Part shown: piece after piece, positions 17,618 through 25,845 of the stretch | Layout of the letters: the number at the start of each line of letters is the position of its first letter | Position numbering within the stretch: position 1 is the first letter of the stretch | Origin: Clostridia bacterium | GTDB taxonomy: Bacteria > Bacillota > Clostridia > Oscillospirales > CAG-272 | Assembly: GCA_017407835.1 (NCBI GenBank) | Contig: JAFQVV010000014.1 | Location: 1 to 32,997, forward strand | Reading direction: 5' to 3' | Length of the DNA: 32,997 nucleotides | Program-made: the position numbers and the translations under genes | The notes under the pieces: model-generated | The model's input: the letters and a program-made list of their open reading frames with translations, nothing else | Database searches by the model: none | What the model was told of the DNA's origin: nothing

Positions 17618-18268
17618 ATGTTTGATACCATAAAATTTGGCCGGGCGCTCTCAACGCTCCGCAAAGAATCCGATATGACACAAAACGAAGTGGCTGACAA
17701 GCTGAATCTGTCGCGCCAGGCAATTTCCAAATATGAACGCGGCGAGAGCTTCCCGGATATCTCTGTGCTTGTCATGATGGCAGAGTTATTTCACATTACA
17801 CTCGACCAGCTGATCGGTTACGGAGAGCCGACCAAAGGCGAATCTTCCATTCTCCGGGAGGTTGCAAGAGGAAATGCGGATATTGTGGCGAAAAACATTG
17901 CGGATGTGGTAAATCTTGCTCCGCTTTTGAAACCAAGTGTTTTATCCAAGCTGTCGCGCCAATTTGAAAAACAAGGGATCGATATTTCCGACATCATCAC
18001 CTTGGCCGAATATTTGAACGATGAAAACGTGATGAAGCTGATTGAAAACGCCGCTTTTGACGGAACCGACGATGAACTTCTTGAAAAATTTGTTCCGATG
18101 CTGAATCACGACTCTAAGGAAGCCATCTTTCAAAAAATACTCGACGGAGAAATGGACTGGCATTTTATAAAAGTACTTTTGCCCTACGCCAAGTATATCC
18201 GTCCGCAAATTGAAGCAGCTGTCGTCGCGGGCGTATTGCCGTGGGAAGTGCTTGACATCATGAGATAA
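17618..18268 (+). CDS. XRE-family helix-turn-helix regulator with C-terminal helical domain
   Basis: A 216-residue DNA-binding protein. Residues 7-65 form a Cro/C1-type HTH (ALSTLRKESDMTQNEVADKL, then LSRQAISKYERGESFPDISV). The C-terminal 140 residues are helical and acidic, with repeated short helices (LAEYLNDENVMKLIENA, FVPMLNHDSKEAIF) and no motif I recognise; such a region may sense a ligand or mediate dimerisation. AGGAGG precedes the ATG. Monocistronic, divergent from the two-component operon. More A+T-rich codons than the surrounding operons. Target unknown. Confidence 0.85.
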   Translation: MFDTIKFGRALSTLRKESDMTQNEVADKLNLSRQAISKYERGESFPDISVLVMMAELFHITLDQLIGYGEPTKGESSILREVARGNADIVAKNIADVVNLAPLLKPSVLSKLSRQFEKQGIDISDIITLAEYLNDENVMKLIENAAFDGTDDELLEKFVPMLNHDSKEAIFQKILDGEMDWHFIKVLLPYAKYIRPQIEAAVVAGVLPWEVLDIMR

Positions 18269-18309
18269 ACTCAAGCTGCACCGTCCAAAGTCGCATAAAC
18301 AATCAAAGC

Positions 18310-18343
18310 CCGGGGTGTCGCGCTCATTTGCGCGGCACCCCGG
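18310..18343. terminator. Strong hairpin between convergent XRE and MBL genes
   Basis: Fourteen-base arms CCGGGGTGTCGCGC and GCGCGGCACCCCGG (one wobble) around a six-base loop. No long T run on the plus strand; moderately T-rich on the minus strand (GGCTTTGATTG). Probably stops both transcripts. Confidence 0.7.
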
Positions 18344-18371
18344 ACTCGATAGGATTACCATCAAAGTATGC

Positions 18372-19769
18372 TTATTCGGGATGTCCCTCGTCGGTATCCG
18401 ACGCCAGAGTGATGCCCTCCTCGCCTGTGATGGGCAGGGAGAGAATGTCGGTCCCCTTCCATTGCAGGAAGACGACTTTGGCATGATTTTTCACCATTTC
18501 ACGGGTAATGGGGCTCCAGTTGGGATTGCGGTAACGGTCATGCCCGTTCTTGGGATTGATCAGCGGACAGGGCCAGAAGACAATGGGGGCATCGATGGTG
18601 TCATAAACCTCCTTGGTTCCTCCCCAGAAGCCGTGATGCGCGACCTGCACAATATCACTGCGTAGCAGCTCGCCAAACCGCTCGACCAAAATGCCGTTGG
18701 TAGTCGAATCGGCGTCGCCGAGGAACATATAAGTCTGTCCCGCCGTGGTCAGGCGGAAGATCAACGAGGTCGCATTGAAATTGTCGGGGAAGAAAGGATG
18801 CTTGAAATCATCCAGGGTAAAGAGCATATCAACAGTCAGCCCGGGAAAAACAAACTGCTGTCCCGTATGGGCGCGAATAACCTGCGGACGGGGTGAGAGC
18901 TTGTCAAAGGCATCTTCTGCGCTGCCCACCAAATTCTTGCACCAGCCGCGGTGACCGCTGCCCAGCTGCATCAGATAGCCCGGGAAGTTGCAGATGACGC
19001 GGCGCACATCAAGCTGATCGGCGTACAGTTCCGCCAAGCGGACGAATACACGAATGTGGTCGTGATGCGCGTGGGTAAGGAACCACGCCGAGATCACGAT
19101 CTTCCCTTCTCCGTTCAGCTCACGCAGACGGTTGAAGAAGCAAATCGGCAACTCGGGCGGATCGTACATACCGCCATCAATCACCACAAAGGTACCGTCG
19201 TGCAGGCGATAGATATAGCCCATGCCGCAATCGTGGCAGTCGTAGAGATGGTCGCCGAACATACAAAGTTTCGGCTCAACAGATTCGGGCGTGCCGTCGC
19301 AGATTGGCTCAAGCGGAGGCAGAACCACATCTTCGCGCGCCTCAACCACAATTCGCAGCACACCGTCGCTTGACGCATAAGTAACATTGAGCACTGCAGC
19401 ATCGTTGTAATAGCAGGCGTAAACCAGCTTCCCCATCTCGCCCGTATAGTATCGGGTAAATCCCTTCTCTTCGAGGGTAGTCAGATATTCCTCGTATTCT
19501 CTTCTGCTTGAATTTTCATGATAAAGCACATAGGAATCACCGCCCGCGCCGTAATAGGCGTAGTATCCGGGAGGGGTGGGGATACCCTCAATTACCCATT
19601 TCTTCTTTTCTTCGGGCATATATACCGACTCCATCTGTGCGGCAATCATCATATGCTTGGCACGAGTGGCATTGCGACTCGCCTCGTCGCTGTATCGCTT
19701 TGCATCGGCGCACAGCCCTCGCATTTCTTCCAAAATTTCTTCGTATGCTTTGCAGTTATTGTCTTCCAT
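18372..19769 (-). CDS. Metallo-beta-lactamase-fold hydrolase, ComEC-like, with N-terminal extension
   Basis: A 465-residue predicted cytosolic metalloenzyme. The MBL domain occupies about residues 165-460. Metal ligands are visible in THAHHDH (His233, His235, Asp237, His238), the bridging Asp in FLGDADS (about 352) and VAHHG (about 378), a set typical of the ComEC C-terminal domain and related phosphodiesterase-like proteins. The first ~60 residues are helical and charged, and residues 60-150 form an extra alpha/beta region (GYYAYYGAGGDSY, LNVTYASSDGVLRIVVE) not part of the core fold. No signal peptide or membrane helix. Near-perfect promoter upstream. The ribosome site AAGGA is about 11 bases from the ATG, somewhat far. 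Substrate unknown. Confidence 0.85.
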   Translation of the reverse strand: MEDNNCKAYEEILEEMRGLCADAKRYSDEASRNATRAKHMMIAAQMESVYMPEEKKKWVIEGIPTPPGYYAYYGAGGDSYVLYHENSSRREYEEYLTTLEEKGFTRYYTGEMGKLVYACYYNDAAVLNVTYASSDGVLRIVVEAREDVVLPPLEPICDGTPESVEPKLCMFGDHLYDCHDCGMGYIYRLHDGTFVVIDGGMYDPPELPICFFNRLRELNGEGKIVISAWFLTHAHHDHIRVFVRLAELYADQLDVRRVICNFPGYLMQLGSGHRGWCKNLVGSAEDAFDKLSPRPQVIRAHTGQQFVFPGLTVDMLFTLDDFKHPFFPDNFNATSLIFRLTTAGQTYMFLGDADSTTNGILVERFGELLRSDIVQVAHHGFWGGTKEVYDTIDAPIVFWPCPLINPKNGHDRYRNPNWSPITREMVKNHAKVVFLQWKGTDILSLPITGEEGITLASDTDEGHPE

Positions 19770-19805
19770 CAGCCATACCGTCCTTCCGAGAAAATAATCG
19801 TGTTT

Positions 19806-19834
19806 ATTATACCTTCATTTTCATCATTTGTCAA
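19806..19834 (-). promoter_or_regulatory. Consensus sigma-A promoter of the MBL-fold gene
   Basis: Minus strand TTGACA (19829-19834), exactly 17 bases, TATAAT (19806-19811): a perfect consensus promoter. Confidence 0.88.
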
Positions 19835-19920
19835 CGATTTTGCGCAAAAAATATATCTGTTCTCCTCGCTCTTTTGTCTGCTCGCACAAGGCATGTAAAA
19901 AAATAAAATACACAATCCGC

Positions 19921-19949
19921 TTGCCAAATTTCGGCGAATGTGGTATAAT
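19921..19949 (+). promoter_or_regulatory. Predicted sigma-A promoter of ychF
   Basis: TTGCCA (19921-19926), 17 bases, TATAAT (19944-19949), 36 bases before the ychF start. Confidence 0.8.
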
Positions 19950-19985
19950 AGATTAGATTATTTTCGTTTTGTAAAGGAGTCTTCC

Positions 19986-21080
19986 ATGAAACTCGGTATC
20001 GTAGGTCTGCCCAACGTGGGCAAGAGTACCCTCTTCAACGCCATCACCAACGCAGGTGCCGAATCTGCCAACTATCCCTTCTGCACCATTGAGCCCAATG
20101 TGGGCATCGTCACCGTCCCCGACGCGCGTCTCGACGTGCTCGCCGAGATGTACAATCCCGAAAAATACACCCCCGCCATCATCGAATTTGTAGACATCGC
20201 AGGTTTGGTCCGCGGTGCCTCCAAGGGTGAGGGACTGGGCAACAAATTCCTCTCCCACATTCGCGAGGTTGACGCCATCGTGCACGTCATTCGCTGCTTT
20301 GTGGATGACAACATCATCCATGTCGATGGCAAGGTGGATCCCCTGCGCGACCTGGAGACCATCAACCTCGAGCTGATCTTCTCCGACCTTGAGCTGATTG
20401 AGCGGCGCATCGACCGCACCCGCAAGGCAATGAAGGGCGACAAGTCTCTGGGCGAGGAGCTGGCCCTGCTGGAGCGAGTACAGGCAGCCCTGGAGGAAGG
20501 CAAATCCGCCCGCGCCCTGGAGTACACGCCCGAGGAGCTGGTCCTGCTCTCCGAGACTCCCCTGCTCTCACTTAAGCCCATCATTTACGTGGCCAATGTC
20601 AGCGAGGACGAGGCCGGCACCGAACCGCTGGACAACCCCCTCTACATGGCGCTCAAAGCCCATGCCGAGGAAGAGAAGGCGGGCATTCTTCCCGTCTGCG
20701 CCTCGCTTGAGGCAGAGATCGCCGAGCTTGACGCAGAAGAGAAGGCGGTTTTCCTCGAAGATCTGGGGATTGCCGAGTCGGGACTTGACCGTCTCATCAA
20801 GGCCAGCTATTCCCTGCTTGGGCTGATCAGCTACCTCACCGCCGGCCCCAAGGAGGTCCGCGCGTGGACCATCACCCGGGGCACCAAGGCACCGCAGGCA
20901 GCGGGCAAAATTCACTCCGACTTTGAGCGCGGCTTCATTCGCGCCGAGATCGTGGCGTATGATGATCTCATCGCCTGCGGCAGCATGAACGCCGCCAAGG
21001 AAAAGGGGCTGGTTCGCAGCGAGGGCAAAGAATATGTCATCGCAGACGGAGACGTGGTGCTCTTCCGCTTCAATGTGTAA
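19986..21080 (+). CDS. ychF: Redox-regulated ATPase YchF (Obg family)
   Basis: Universally conserved P-loop protein of the Obg family that prefers ATP over GTP and binds ribosomes. At 364 residues it has normal length. G1 is GLPNVGKST (7-15), G3 is [21 protein letters not shown], and the G4 position reads NVSEDE instead of NKxD, which is the reason YchF uses ATP. A coiled-coil insert (about 130-180) and a C-terminal TGS domain ([21 protein letters not shown], then [31 protein letters not shown]) complete it. The frame extends 16 codons upstream, but ATG 19986 has AAAGGAG and gives the conserved [10 protein letters not shown] start. Confidence 0.97.
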   Translation: MKLGIVGLPNVGKSTLFNAITNAGAESANYPFCTIEPNVGIVTVPDARLDVLAEMYNPEKYTPAIIEFVDIAGLVRGASKGEGLGNKFLSHIREVDAIVHVIRCFVDDNIIHVDGKVDPLRDLETINLELIFSDLELIERRIDRTRKAMKGDKSLGEELALLERVQAALEEGKSARALEYTPEELVLLSETPLLSLKPIIYVANVSEDEAGTEPLDNPLYMALKAHAEEEKAGILPVCASLEAEIAELDAEEKAVFLEDLGIAESGLDRLIKASYSLLGLISYLTAGPKEVRAWTITRGTKAPQAAGKIHSDFERGFIRAEIVAYDDLIACGSMNAAKEKGLVRSEGKEYVIADGDVVLFRFNV

Positions 21081-21115
21081 GGAAAATGCTATCACAATCA
21101 TTATATCTTGCGTAC

Positions 21116-21146
21116 AAAAAGGCAGAGATGAAAATCTCTGCCTTTT
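21116..21146 (+). terminator. Rho-independent terminator of ychF
   Basis: AAAAAGGCAGAGA and TCTCTGCCTTTT around a six-base loop, 36 bases after the ychF stop. Confidence 0.9.
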
Positions 21147-21260
21147 CTGTTTCTATATAACAACGCTTATATCACAAATTGAGATAAATTTCAATATTCC
21201 AAAGCAAAATATGATAAAATGAATTGCAAATATGAAAAACAAATATAAAAGGGAGATATA

Positions 21261-21545
21261 ATGATGAGAAAAATCCTTGAAGACCTTTGGTATGGCAACA
21301 TTTGTCCCCAAAATGACTCTTATCAGCCAACAAAAGAAAAAAAAGAACTAATGGAATACATTACACTCCACCACAACAAATTACGGGCAACACTCACCGA
21401 AAAGCAAAAGGAAGTATTGGAAAAATTCGATGATTGTCACGCTGAACTATCGAGTATAAATGAGCGAGAAATATTCGTATATGCATTTCAGCTGGGAGCA
21501 AGGATTGCCATTGAGGTTATGCATTCAGATACTGAACAATCTTAA
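21261..21545 (+). CDS. Small DUF6809-like protein, first of two paralogues
   Basis: A 94-residue protein of unknown function. It matches the pattern I associate with DUF6809: an opening DLWYGNICPQ, a helical middle with HHNKLRATLTEKQKEVLEKF, then DCHAELSSI and a terminal YAFQLGARIAIEVM. The second copy at 31927 shares the LW.GNI.PQ.DS, QKE.EKF.DC and YAF.LGA positions. No membrane helix or signal peptide; mostly helical. GGGAG precedes two tandem ATG codons; either could start. It stands alone between terminators at 21116 and 21571, and its codon use is clearly more A+T-rich than ychF, consistent with acquisition. No transposase remnant is visible beside it. The family name is recalled, not searched. 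Confidence 0.7.
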   Translation: MMRKILEDLWYGNICPQNDSYQPTKEKKELMEYITLHHNKLRATLTEKQKEVLEKFDDCHAELSSINEREIFVYAFQLGARIAIEVMHSDTEQS

Positions 21546-21570
21546 AATCGAATAACCCGCCCGCAAAAGG

Positions 21571-21604
21571 AAAAGGACAGAAACGATAAATTTCTGTCCT
21601 TTTA
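21571..21604. terminator. Bidirectional terminator
   Basis: Perfect arms AAAAGGACAGAAA and TTTCTGTCCTTTT around a seven-base loop, with T runs on both strands. It serves the small gene (plus) and the DUF4097 gene (minus). Confidence 0.88.
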
Positions 21605-21673
21605 TAGGGAGCCTGCTTTACGGCAAACCCCACTTGGCGCGGTATCGCCTTTATCGATGTCAAAACACCGCTA

Positions 21674-22576
21674 TTACTCGATGGTAATATTTCCATCACC
21701 GGTCTTTATCACAAAGGCATGATTTTCATCCTGCACGCTGTTAACGGTATACTCGGCACCCACCGATTCGCCGAAGTAGCGAATCACGCCCTGCCCTGCC
21801 GTCAGGCGAACATCATATCCGTTGAGTTCGCGGCGGCTCGGGAAGAGGTGAATATCCCCCGCGCCGATATCAACATTCACACTCTGTTCGGCATGAAAGG
21901 TATCCAAATCAATCCCCGCCGTCTCCGCTTCAAGCTGCATTGCGCGGCAGGCTACAGCCAGACTTTGGACACTGCCCGACAAGAGCTTAATCTGCAAATC
22001 GGAGGTCGTATTGATATTTTGGAGCACAACATTTCCCGTCTCCAGCTCGATGGATAAGTCAAAGGCAAGCTGCACATTATCAACTGAACAATTTCCCGAT
22101 TCAATTGCAATATCCAAAAGGGTAACCGCACTTTTTTCGGTCAAATAGACGTTGACCGAGCGAGGCTTATCTCCCAGATCAAGTGAATGCAGATAATGTC
22201 GGAACCCGTGAAAATTGATGCCGTTCTGCCCGATGGAAAACATCTTCAGCAGGCTGGAATTGTCCACCAGCGACAGCGTAAGGTTGGTGGCGGTCAAATC
22301 GTAGGAGCCTTGGGTAAAGTTGACCAGCTCAATATAATCGGCATCGCTGCCGCCGTAAATGTTGACATCGGCATCTCCGATGTCAATGGCAATCTTTTTG
22401 ATGCCGTCTCCGGCATAGTTATATGTATAAATGATATTGTCATCCGCATCAGAAACGGTATCGAAAAGCTCAATGCCCTGCTCTTCCGCCAAACTCACGC
22501 CAATTGCACAGGTCACAATACCGATCAGTGCCAGCACAACTGAAACAATCAGAAAAATAACCGATGTTGCTCTCAC
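21674..22576 (-). CDS. DUF4097-type beta-strand repeat (putative adhesin-like) membrane protein
   Basis: About 300 residues. One N-terminal transmembrane helix (about residues 5-30, VIFLIVSVVLALIGIVTCAIGV) is followed by an extracellular region of repeated beta strands with many short hydrophobic-polar alternations (KKIAIDIGDADVNIYGG, VTLLDIAIESGNCSVDNV, GNVVLQNINTTSDLQIKLLSG), the right-handed helix-like DUF4097 pattern, ending in FVIKTGDGNITIE. The frame continues upstream, but GTG 22574-22576 overlaps the stop of the preceding gene as GTGA and lies 13 bases after AAAGGAG, so it is the likely coupled start. The pair with a HAAS/DUF1700 protein is a recurrent Firmicutes module, usually under a PadR regulator. 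Function unproven; envelope-stress roles have been suggested. Confidence 0.82.
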   Translation of the reverse strand: MRATSVIFLIVSVVLALIGIVTCAIGVSLAEEQGIELFDTVSDADDNIIYTYNYAGDGIKKIAIDIGDADVNIYGGSDADYIELVNFTQGSYDLTATNLTLSLVDNSSLLKMFSIGQNGINFHGFRHYLHSLDLGDKPRSVNVYLTEKSAVTLLDIAIESGNCSVDNVQLAFDLSIELETGNVVLQNINTTSDLQIKLLSGSVQSLAVACRAMQLEAETAGIDLDTFHAEQSVNVDIGAGDIHLFPSRRELNGYDVRLTAGQGVIRYFGESVGAEYTVNSVQDENHAFVIKTGDGNITIE

Positions 22577-23487
22577 AGCTTTGCACACTCTCCTTTCAGG
22601 TAAACAAACAATACTTTTCCTCTGCGCACCGTCCATCCGAAGAAGCGGGCAAGCTGCTTGATAGTAAAGGGCAGCAGACGAATGGCAAAATTATAGAGCA
22701 GAATGGAGGTAAAGAGCACAATCGCACCTGCCGTAATGCCGATGCCAATCTCAAAAAGCCCGATCGGCAGTGTAGAGAGCGCCTGAACAATGCCGTAGAT
22801 CAGTGCAACCAATGTGAAGGCGGTTCCCACCGCCGCAACCACAATCATTGCCGCCATAGAGGCAATGATCAACACTGTCATGGCAAGGAAGCACGCAATA
22901 AAGATAGCAAGCACCGCAAGACAGATTGCCGCAACAAACGGAAGAGAAACAAGGAAAATCGTCCAGAACAGTGGTCCCCCCGTATTGCCTGCATATTCAA
23001 CCGCTCTCGATCCAACCGCATCAATCTCCAGCATTTCTCTGTTTTGCTTCTGTTTTTTCTTCCGCGCCTTCTGTTTTGTCTGCGGGCGCTTCTCTTCATG
23101 GGTTGGCGGGACATAGATCGACTCGGGCATGACGTAATCCTGAACGGGCAATTCTTCTGCGGGTGATGGAAACGGAACAACGTCGGGCTGTACGGTCTGC
23201 GTCTCAGAGCGGATGGGGGCATCCACGTCTGTCACGACCTCAGCACGTACCACGTCCTCATGCGGCAATTCGGCAGCGCGGCGTGCGGCATTGCGCTTGA
23301 GGATTGCACAAATCTCTTCGGCAAGCAAGACGGGATCCTCCTCCTCGAGCATTGCCGAGGTGTTGGCACCGCCCTCTTGGTCAATATATCGGCTGAGTTT
23401 ATCCATCTGCCGCGCAGCTGCCTCTTCGGTCAGGCCGTTGTGCAGCAGCGTCTCTCGAACACGATCAAGAAATACCTGTTTCTCCAT
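22573..23487 (-). CDS. HAAS/DUF1700-like multi-helix membrane protein
   Basis: A 304-residue protein. Residues 1-66 form a helical HAAS-type domain (MEKQVFLDRVRETLLHNGLT, then EEAAARQMDKLSRYIDQE). A long charged, Pro- and Lys-rich linker (about 70-160, with KQKARKKKQKQN) leads to three or four transmembrane helices between about 172 and 285. The N-terminal domain sits in the cytosol. In related loci it partners a PadR repressor and a DUF4097 protein; here the DUF4097 gene follows with GTGA overlap but no PadR gene is beside it. The linker is longer than in typical DUF1700 proteins. AAAGGAT lies about 12 bases from the ATG. No clear promoter was seen. Confidence 0.78.
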   Translation of the reverse strand: MEKQVFLDRVRETLLHNGLTEEAAARQMDKLSRYIDQEGGANTSAMLEEEDPVLLAEEICAILKRNAARRAAELPHEDVVRAEVVTDVDAPIRSETQTVQPDVVPFPSPAEELPVQDYVMPESIYVPPTHEEKRPQTKQKARKKKQKQNREMLEIDAVGSRAVEYAGNTGGPLFWTIFLVSLPFVAAICLAVLAIFIACFLAMTVLIIASMAAMIVVAAVGTAFTLVALIYGIVQALSTLPIGLFEIGIGITAGAIVLFTSILLYNFAIRLLPFTIKQLARFFGWTVRRGKVLFVYLKGECAKL

Positions 23488-23531
23488 CGGTTGTCTTCAT
23501 CCTTTCTTATGGAATTGCCGTCAAATACGAC

Positions 23532-23560
23532 TTGCAAGTTCGACAAAAATATGGTACAAT
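23532..23560 (+). promoter_or_regulatory. Predicted sigma-A promoter of trmB
   Basis: TTGCAA (23532-23537), 17 bases, TACAAT (23555-23560). The start codon is 68 bases downstream. Confidence 0.72.
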
Positions 23561-23628
23561 AAGAACAGTTAATACGCAGACGAACTGCGTATATATATAT
23601 TCTACCAAATTAAGGAGCAAATAGCAAG

Positions 23629-24297
23629 ATGAGAATGCGAAAAAAAAAGCACGGAGCGGAAAGAATTGCCGCTTGTTCGCATCTTTTGATTACAGATCCT
23701 TCCATTTTACGCCAAAATCCCCAAATTCCTTTCCCCGAAGCACAGCCGCTTTGTCTGGAAATCGGCTGCGGAAAAGGCGGATTTGCCATCGGCACAGCGG
23801 CTGCCGAGCCGCAGTACAACCTCATCGCCCTTGAGCGCATCTCGGATGTTATGGTCAACGCACTTGAATCGGCAGCAGCCGCCGCCGATTCCCGCCCCGA
23901 TAATCTGCGTTTCCTCATTGGCAACGCACAGGAATTGGGCGAATGGCTGCCCCCGCACTGTCTCTCCCGCATTTATCTCAACTTCAGTGATCCATGGCCA
24001 AAGAAGGGCTATGCCAAACGCCGGCTGACGCACCGCAATTTCCTTGAAATCTATCGCGGTCTGCTTGCCGAGGGAGGAGAAATTCGCTTCAAAACCGATA
24101 ACGTCGGACTTTTCGATTTCACCCTTGAAGAAGCAGAAGCGGCAGGTTGGACGATCTCCCGTCTCACCCGCGATCTGCACGCAAGCGAATTTGCGGCGGG
24201 CAACATCATGACCGAATATGAACGGAACTTCTCCTCCAAAGGTGTGCCGATCAACGCCATCACGCTGACACCCCCGACCGGAACCAAGGAGGCTTGA
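23629..24297 (+). CDS. trmB: tRNA (guanine-N7-)-methyltransferase
   Basis: SAM-dependent enzyme making m7G46 in tRNA. The 222-residue protein has SAM motif I LEIGCGKGGFAIG (about 43-55), ALERISDVMVNAL, the signature LNFSDPWPKKGYAKRRLTH (about 118-136), GGEIRFKTDN and a late TEYERNF segment. Length and order are normal. AAGGAG lies 11 bases before the first ATG; the second ATG two codons later is also possible. First gene of trmB-nitroreductase-truB: the next ATG begins two bases after its stop. Confidence 0.96.
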   Translation: MRMRKKKHGAERIAACSHLLITDPSILRQNPQIPFPEAQPLCLEIGCGKGGFAIGTAAAEPQYNLIALERISDVMVNALESAAAAADSRPDNLRFLIGNAQELGEWLPPHCLSRIYLNFSDPWPKKGYAKRRLTHRNFLEIYRGLLAEGGEIRFKTDNVGLFDFTLEEAEAAGWTISRLTRDLHASEFAAGNIMTEYERNFSSKGVPINAITLTPPTGTKEA

Positions 24298-24299
24298 TT

Positions 24300-24878
24300 A
24301 TGCTGCAGGATTTGATCACTGCCAATCGCAGCTATCGCAGCTTTGATATGTCCACCCCCGTCCCGCACGATGTGCTGATTGCCGCCGTTGAAGCGGCACG
24401 CCTCTCCGCGTCCAGCATCAACCTCCAACCCCTTTGCTTCCGCTTGATTGAAGGGAAGGAGGCCTGCGCAAATCTGCTTGCGCTGACGGGTTGGGCGCGG
24501 AATTTGCCCGATCTCAAGCTTCCACCCGAGGGACATGCGCCAACTGCATACATCGTGATCTGCCAGGACCTGACCATCGCGCCAAACCCCACCCGTTTCA
24601 ACCGTGATGTGGGAATTGTGGCACAATCCATGATGCTCACCGCCGTCGAAGCAGGATTCGGCGGATGCATGATCGGCAATTTCTTCCCCGATGCGGTGGC
24701 GGATTTGCTCTCGCTCGACATTGCGCGCTATCTGCCGCAGCTCATTCTGGCACTGGGCAAACCTGATGAGATCATTTATCTCACAGACCTGCTGCCCGGC
24801 GAGAAATCGGCATATTACAGAGACGAACAAAACCGTCATTTTGTTCCCAAAAGACGGCTCGAAGATTTGATAATTTAA
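24300..24878 (+). CDS. Nitroreductase family protein
   Basis: A 192-residue FMN-dependent oxidoreductase of the nitroreductase fold. The opening ITANRSYRSFD holds the Arg pair that grips the FMN phosphate; RLSASSINLQPLCFRLI corresponds to the next FMN-binding segment; DVGIVAQSMMLTAVEAGFGGCMIGNF is the dimer-interface helix and LALGKPDE the late FMN loop. AAGGAGG sits seven bases before ATG 24300. Natural substrate unknown; members reduce nitroaromatics, quinones or flavins. Lies inside a tRNA-modification operon between trmB and truB, probably by transcriptional hitch-hiking, unless it serves redox maintenance. Confidence 0.92.
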   Translation: MLQDLITANRSYRSFDMSTPVPHDVLIAAVEAARLSASSINLQPLCFRLIEGKEACANLLALTGWARNLPDLKLPPEGHAPTAYIVICQDLTIAPNPTRFNRDVGIVAQSMMLTAVEAGFGGCMIGNFFPDAVADLLSLDIARYLPQLILALGKPDEIIYLTDLLPGEKSAYYRDEQNRHFVPKRRLEDLII

Positions 24879-24881
24879 TTG

Positions 24882-25805
24882 ATGATGGCAAGAATTCAAG
24901 AAGATCCCACCCTCTCGGGCATTCTGCTGCTCGACAAACCCGCAGGACCTACCTCCCATGATATGGTTGGGCTTGTGCGCCGCCTTTACGGCACCCGACG
25001 CGTCGGTCACACCGGCACACTTGATCCGTTGGCAACGGGTCTTTTGGTCGTGCTTGTCGGCCGTGCCGCCAAGGCCGCTGAATACATGGTCAGCGACAAC
25101 AAGCGATATACCGCAACTCTGCGTCTCGGCGTGACAACCGACACCGAGGATATCACAGGCGAGGTGCTGACGCATACTGACAAGCTGCCCGACACCGAAG
25201 CCGTTCTCTCTGCCTGTGCCGCGATGGTCGGTCAGAGTGAGCAGATCCCCCCAATGTACAGTGCGCTGAAAGTGGGCGGTCGCAAGCTGGTTGATATTGC
25301 CCGTGCCGGCGGAGAGGTCGTGCGTGAAGCACGCCCCATTGAGATATACTCGCTCAACTGCACGCCAACCGATTCTCCCTCGGATTATCTGCTGGATATC
25401 CATTGCAGCAAGGGGACTTATATCCGTACACTCTGTGCCGATATCGGTGCACGACTTGGGTGCGGCGGGGTAATGGCAACATTACGCCGAACTGCCTCCG
25501 GCGAATTTTCGCTTGATCATGCACTCACGCCCGATGCACTTGAAGTCATGTCCCCCGAAGAACGGCGCGCCTGCCTGATTCCACTTGAAGCCTTGTTTGC
25601 CTCTCTCCCCACGCTGAAGCTGGGCGAGTTCCACGAGCGCCTCATTCGCGGCGGATGCGCGGTTGCTGCTCGCAAGCTCGGTCTGCGCCAACCAATCGGC
25701 ACGCGTCTGCGGTTATGCGGCCATGAAGGATTCTTCGCCTTGGGTGAGGTGGTCGAATCCGAGGGCGAAGCTGCAGTGAAGATGATCAAACTCTTTTTGC
25801 TTTAA
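24882..25805 (+). CDS. truB: tRNA pseudouridine(55) synthase TruB
   Basis: Isomerises U55 to pseudouridine in the T loop of tRNAs. The 307-residue protein has LLLDKPAGPTSHD (about 15-27), catalytic Asp48 in GHTGTLDPLATG, KRYTATLRLG, IPPMYSALKVGGRKLVDIAR, and SKGTYIRTLCADIG, with a C-terminal domain of about 65 residues (GTRLRLCGHEGFFALGEV). Three bases separate the nitroreductase stop from tandem ATG codons; a clear ribosome site is lacking, so translation probably depends on the upstream gene. Usually beside rbfA and ribF in Firmicutes; that context is absent here. Confidence 0.96.
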   Translation: MMARIQEDPTLSGILLLDKPAGPTSHDMVGLVRRLYGTRRVGHTGTLDPLATGLLVVLVGRAAKAAEYMVSDNKRYTATLRLGVTTDTEDITGEVLTHTDKLPDTEAVLSACAAMVGQSEQIPPMYSALKVGGRKLVDIARAGGEVVREARPIEIYSLNCTPTDSPSDYLLDIHCSKGTYIRTLCADIGARLGCGGVMATLRRTASGEFSLDHALTPDALEVMSPEERRACLIPLEALFASLPTLKLGEFHERLIRGGCAVAARKLGLRQPIGTRLRLCGHEGFFALGEVVESEGEAAVKMIKLFLL

Positions 25806-25812
25806 TATGAGC

Positions 25813-25844
25813 AAGGGTGCAGTGCTAATCAGCACGGCACCCTT
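25813..25844. terminator. Bidirectional terminator between truB and sigF
   Basis: AAGGGTGC.GTGCT and AGCAC.GCACCCTT around a four-base loop; ATTATTCT follows on the plus strand. It abuts the sigF stop at 25846. Confidence 0.85.
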
Positions 25845-25845
25845 A

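Noticed and set aside
19756..19776. Six-codon ORF overlapping the MBL gene start, with closer spacing to AAGGA
   Set aside because: Too short to judge; could affect initiation, but no evidence beyond spacing.
21232..21261. Nine-codon upstream ORF whose stop overlaps the start of the first DUF6809-like gene (TAATG)
   Set aside because: It has no ribosome site of its own and contains the ribosome site of the next gene, so the overlap is probably chance in A+T-rich DNA.
24051..25403. 450-codon open frame on the minus strand opposite trmB, nitroreductase and truB
   Set aside because: Spans three real genes on the other strand; composition shadow with no family pattern.
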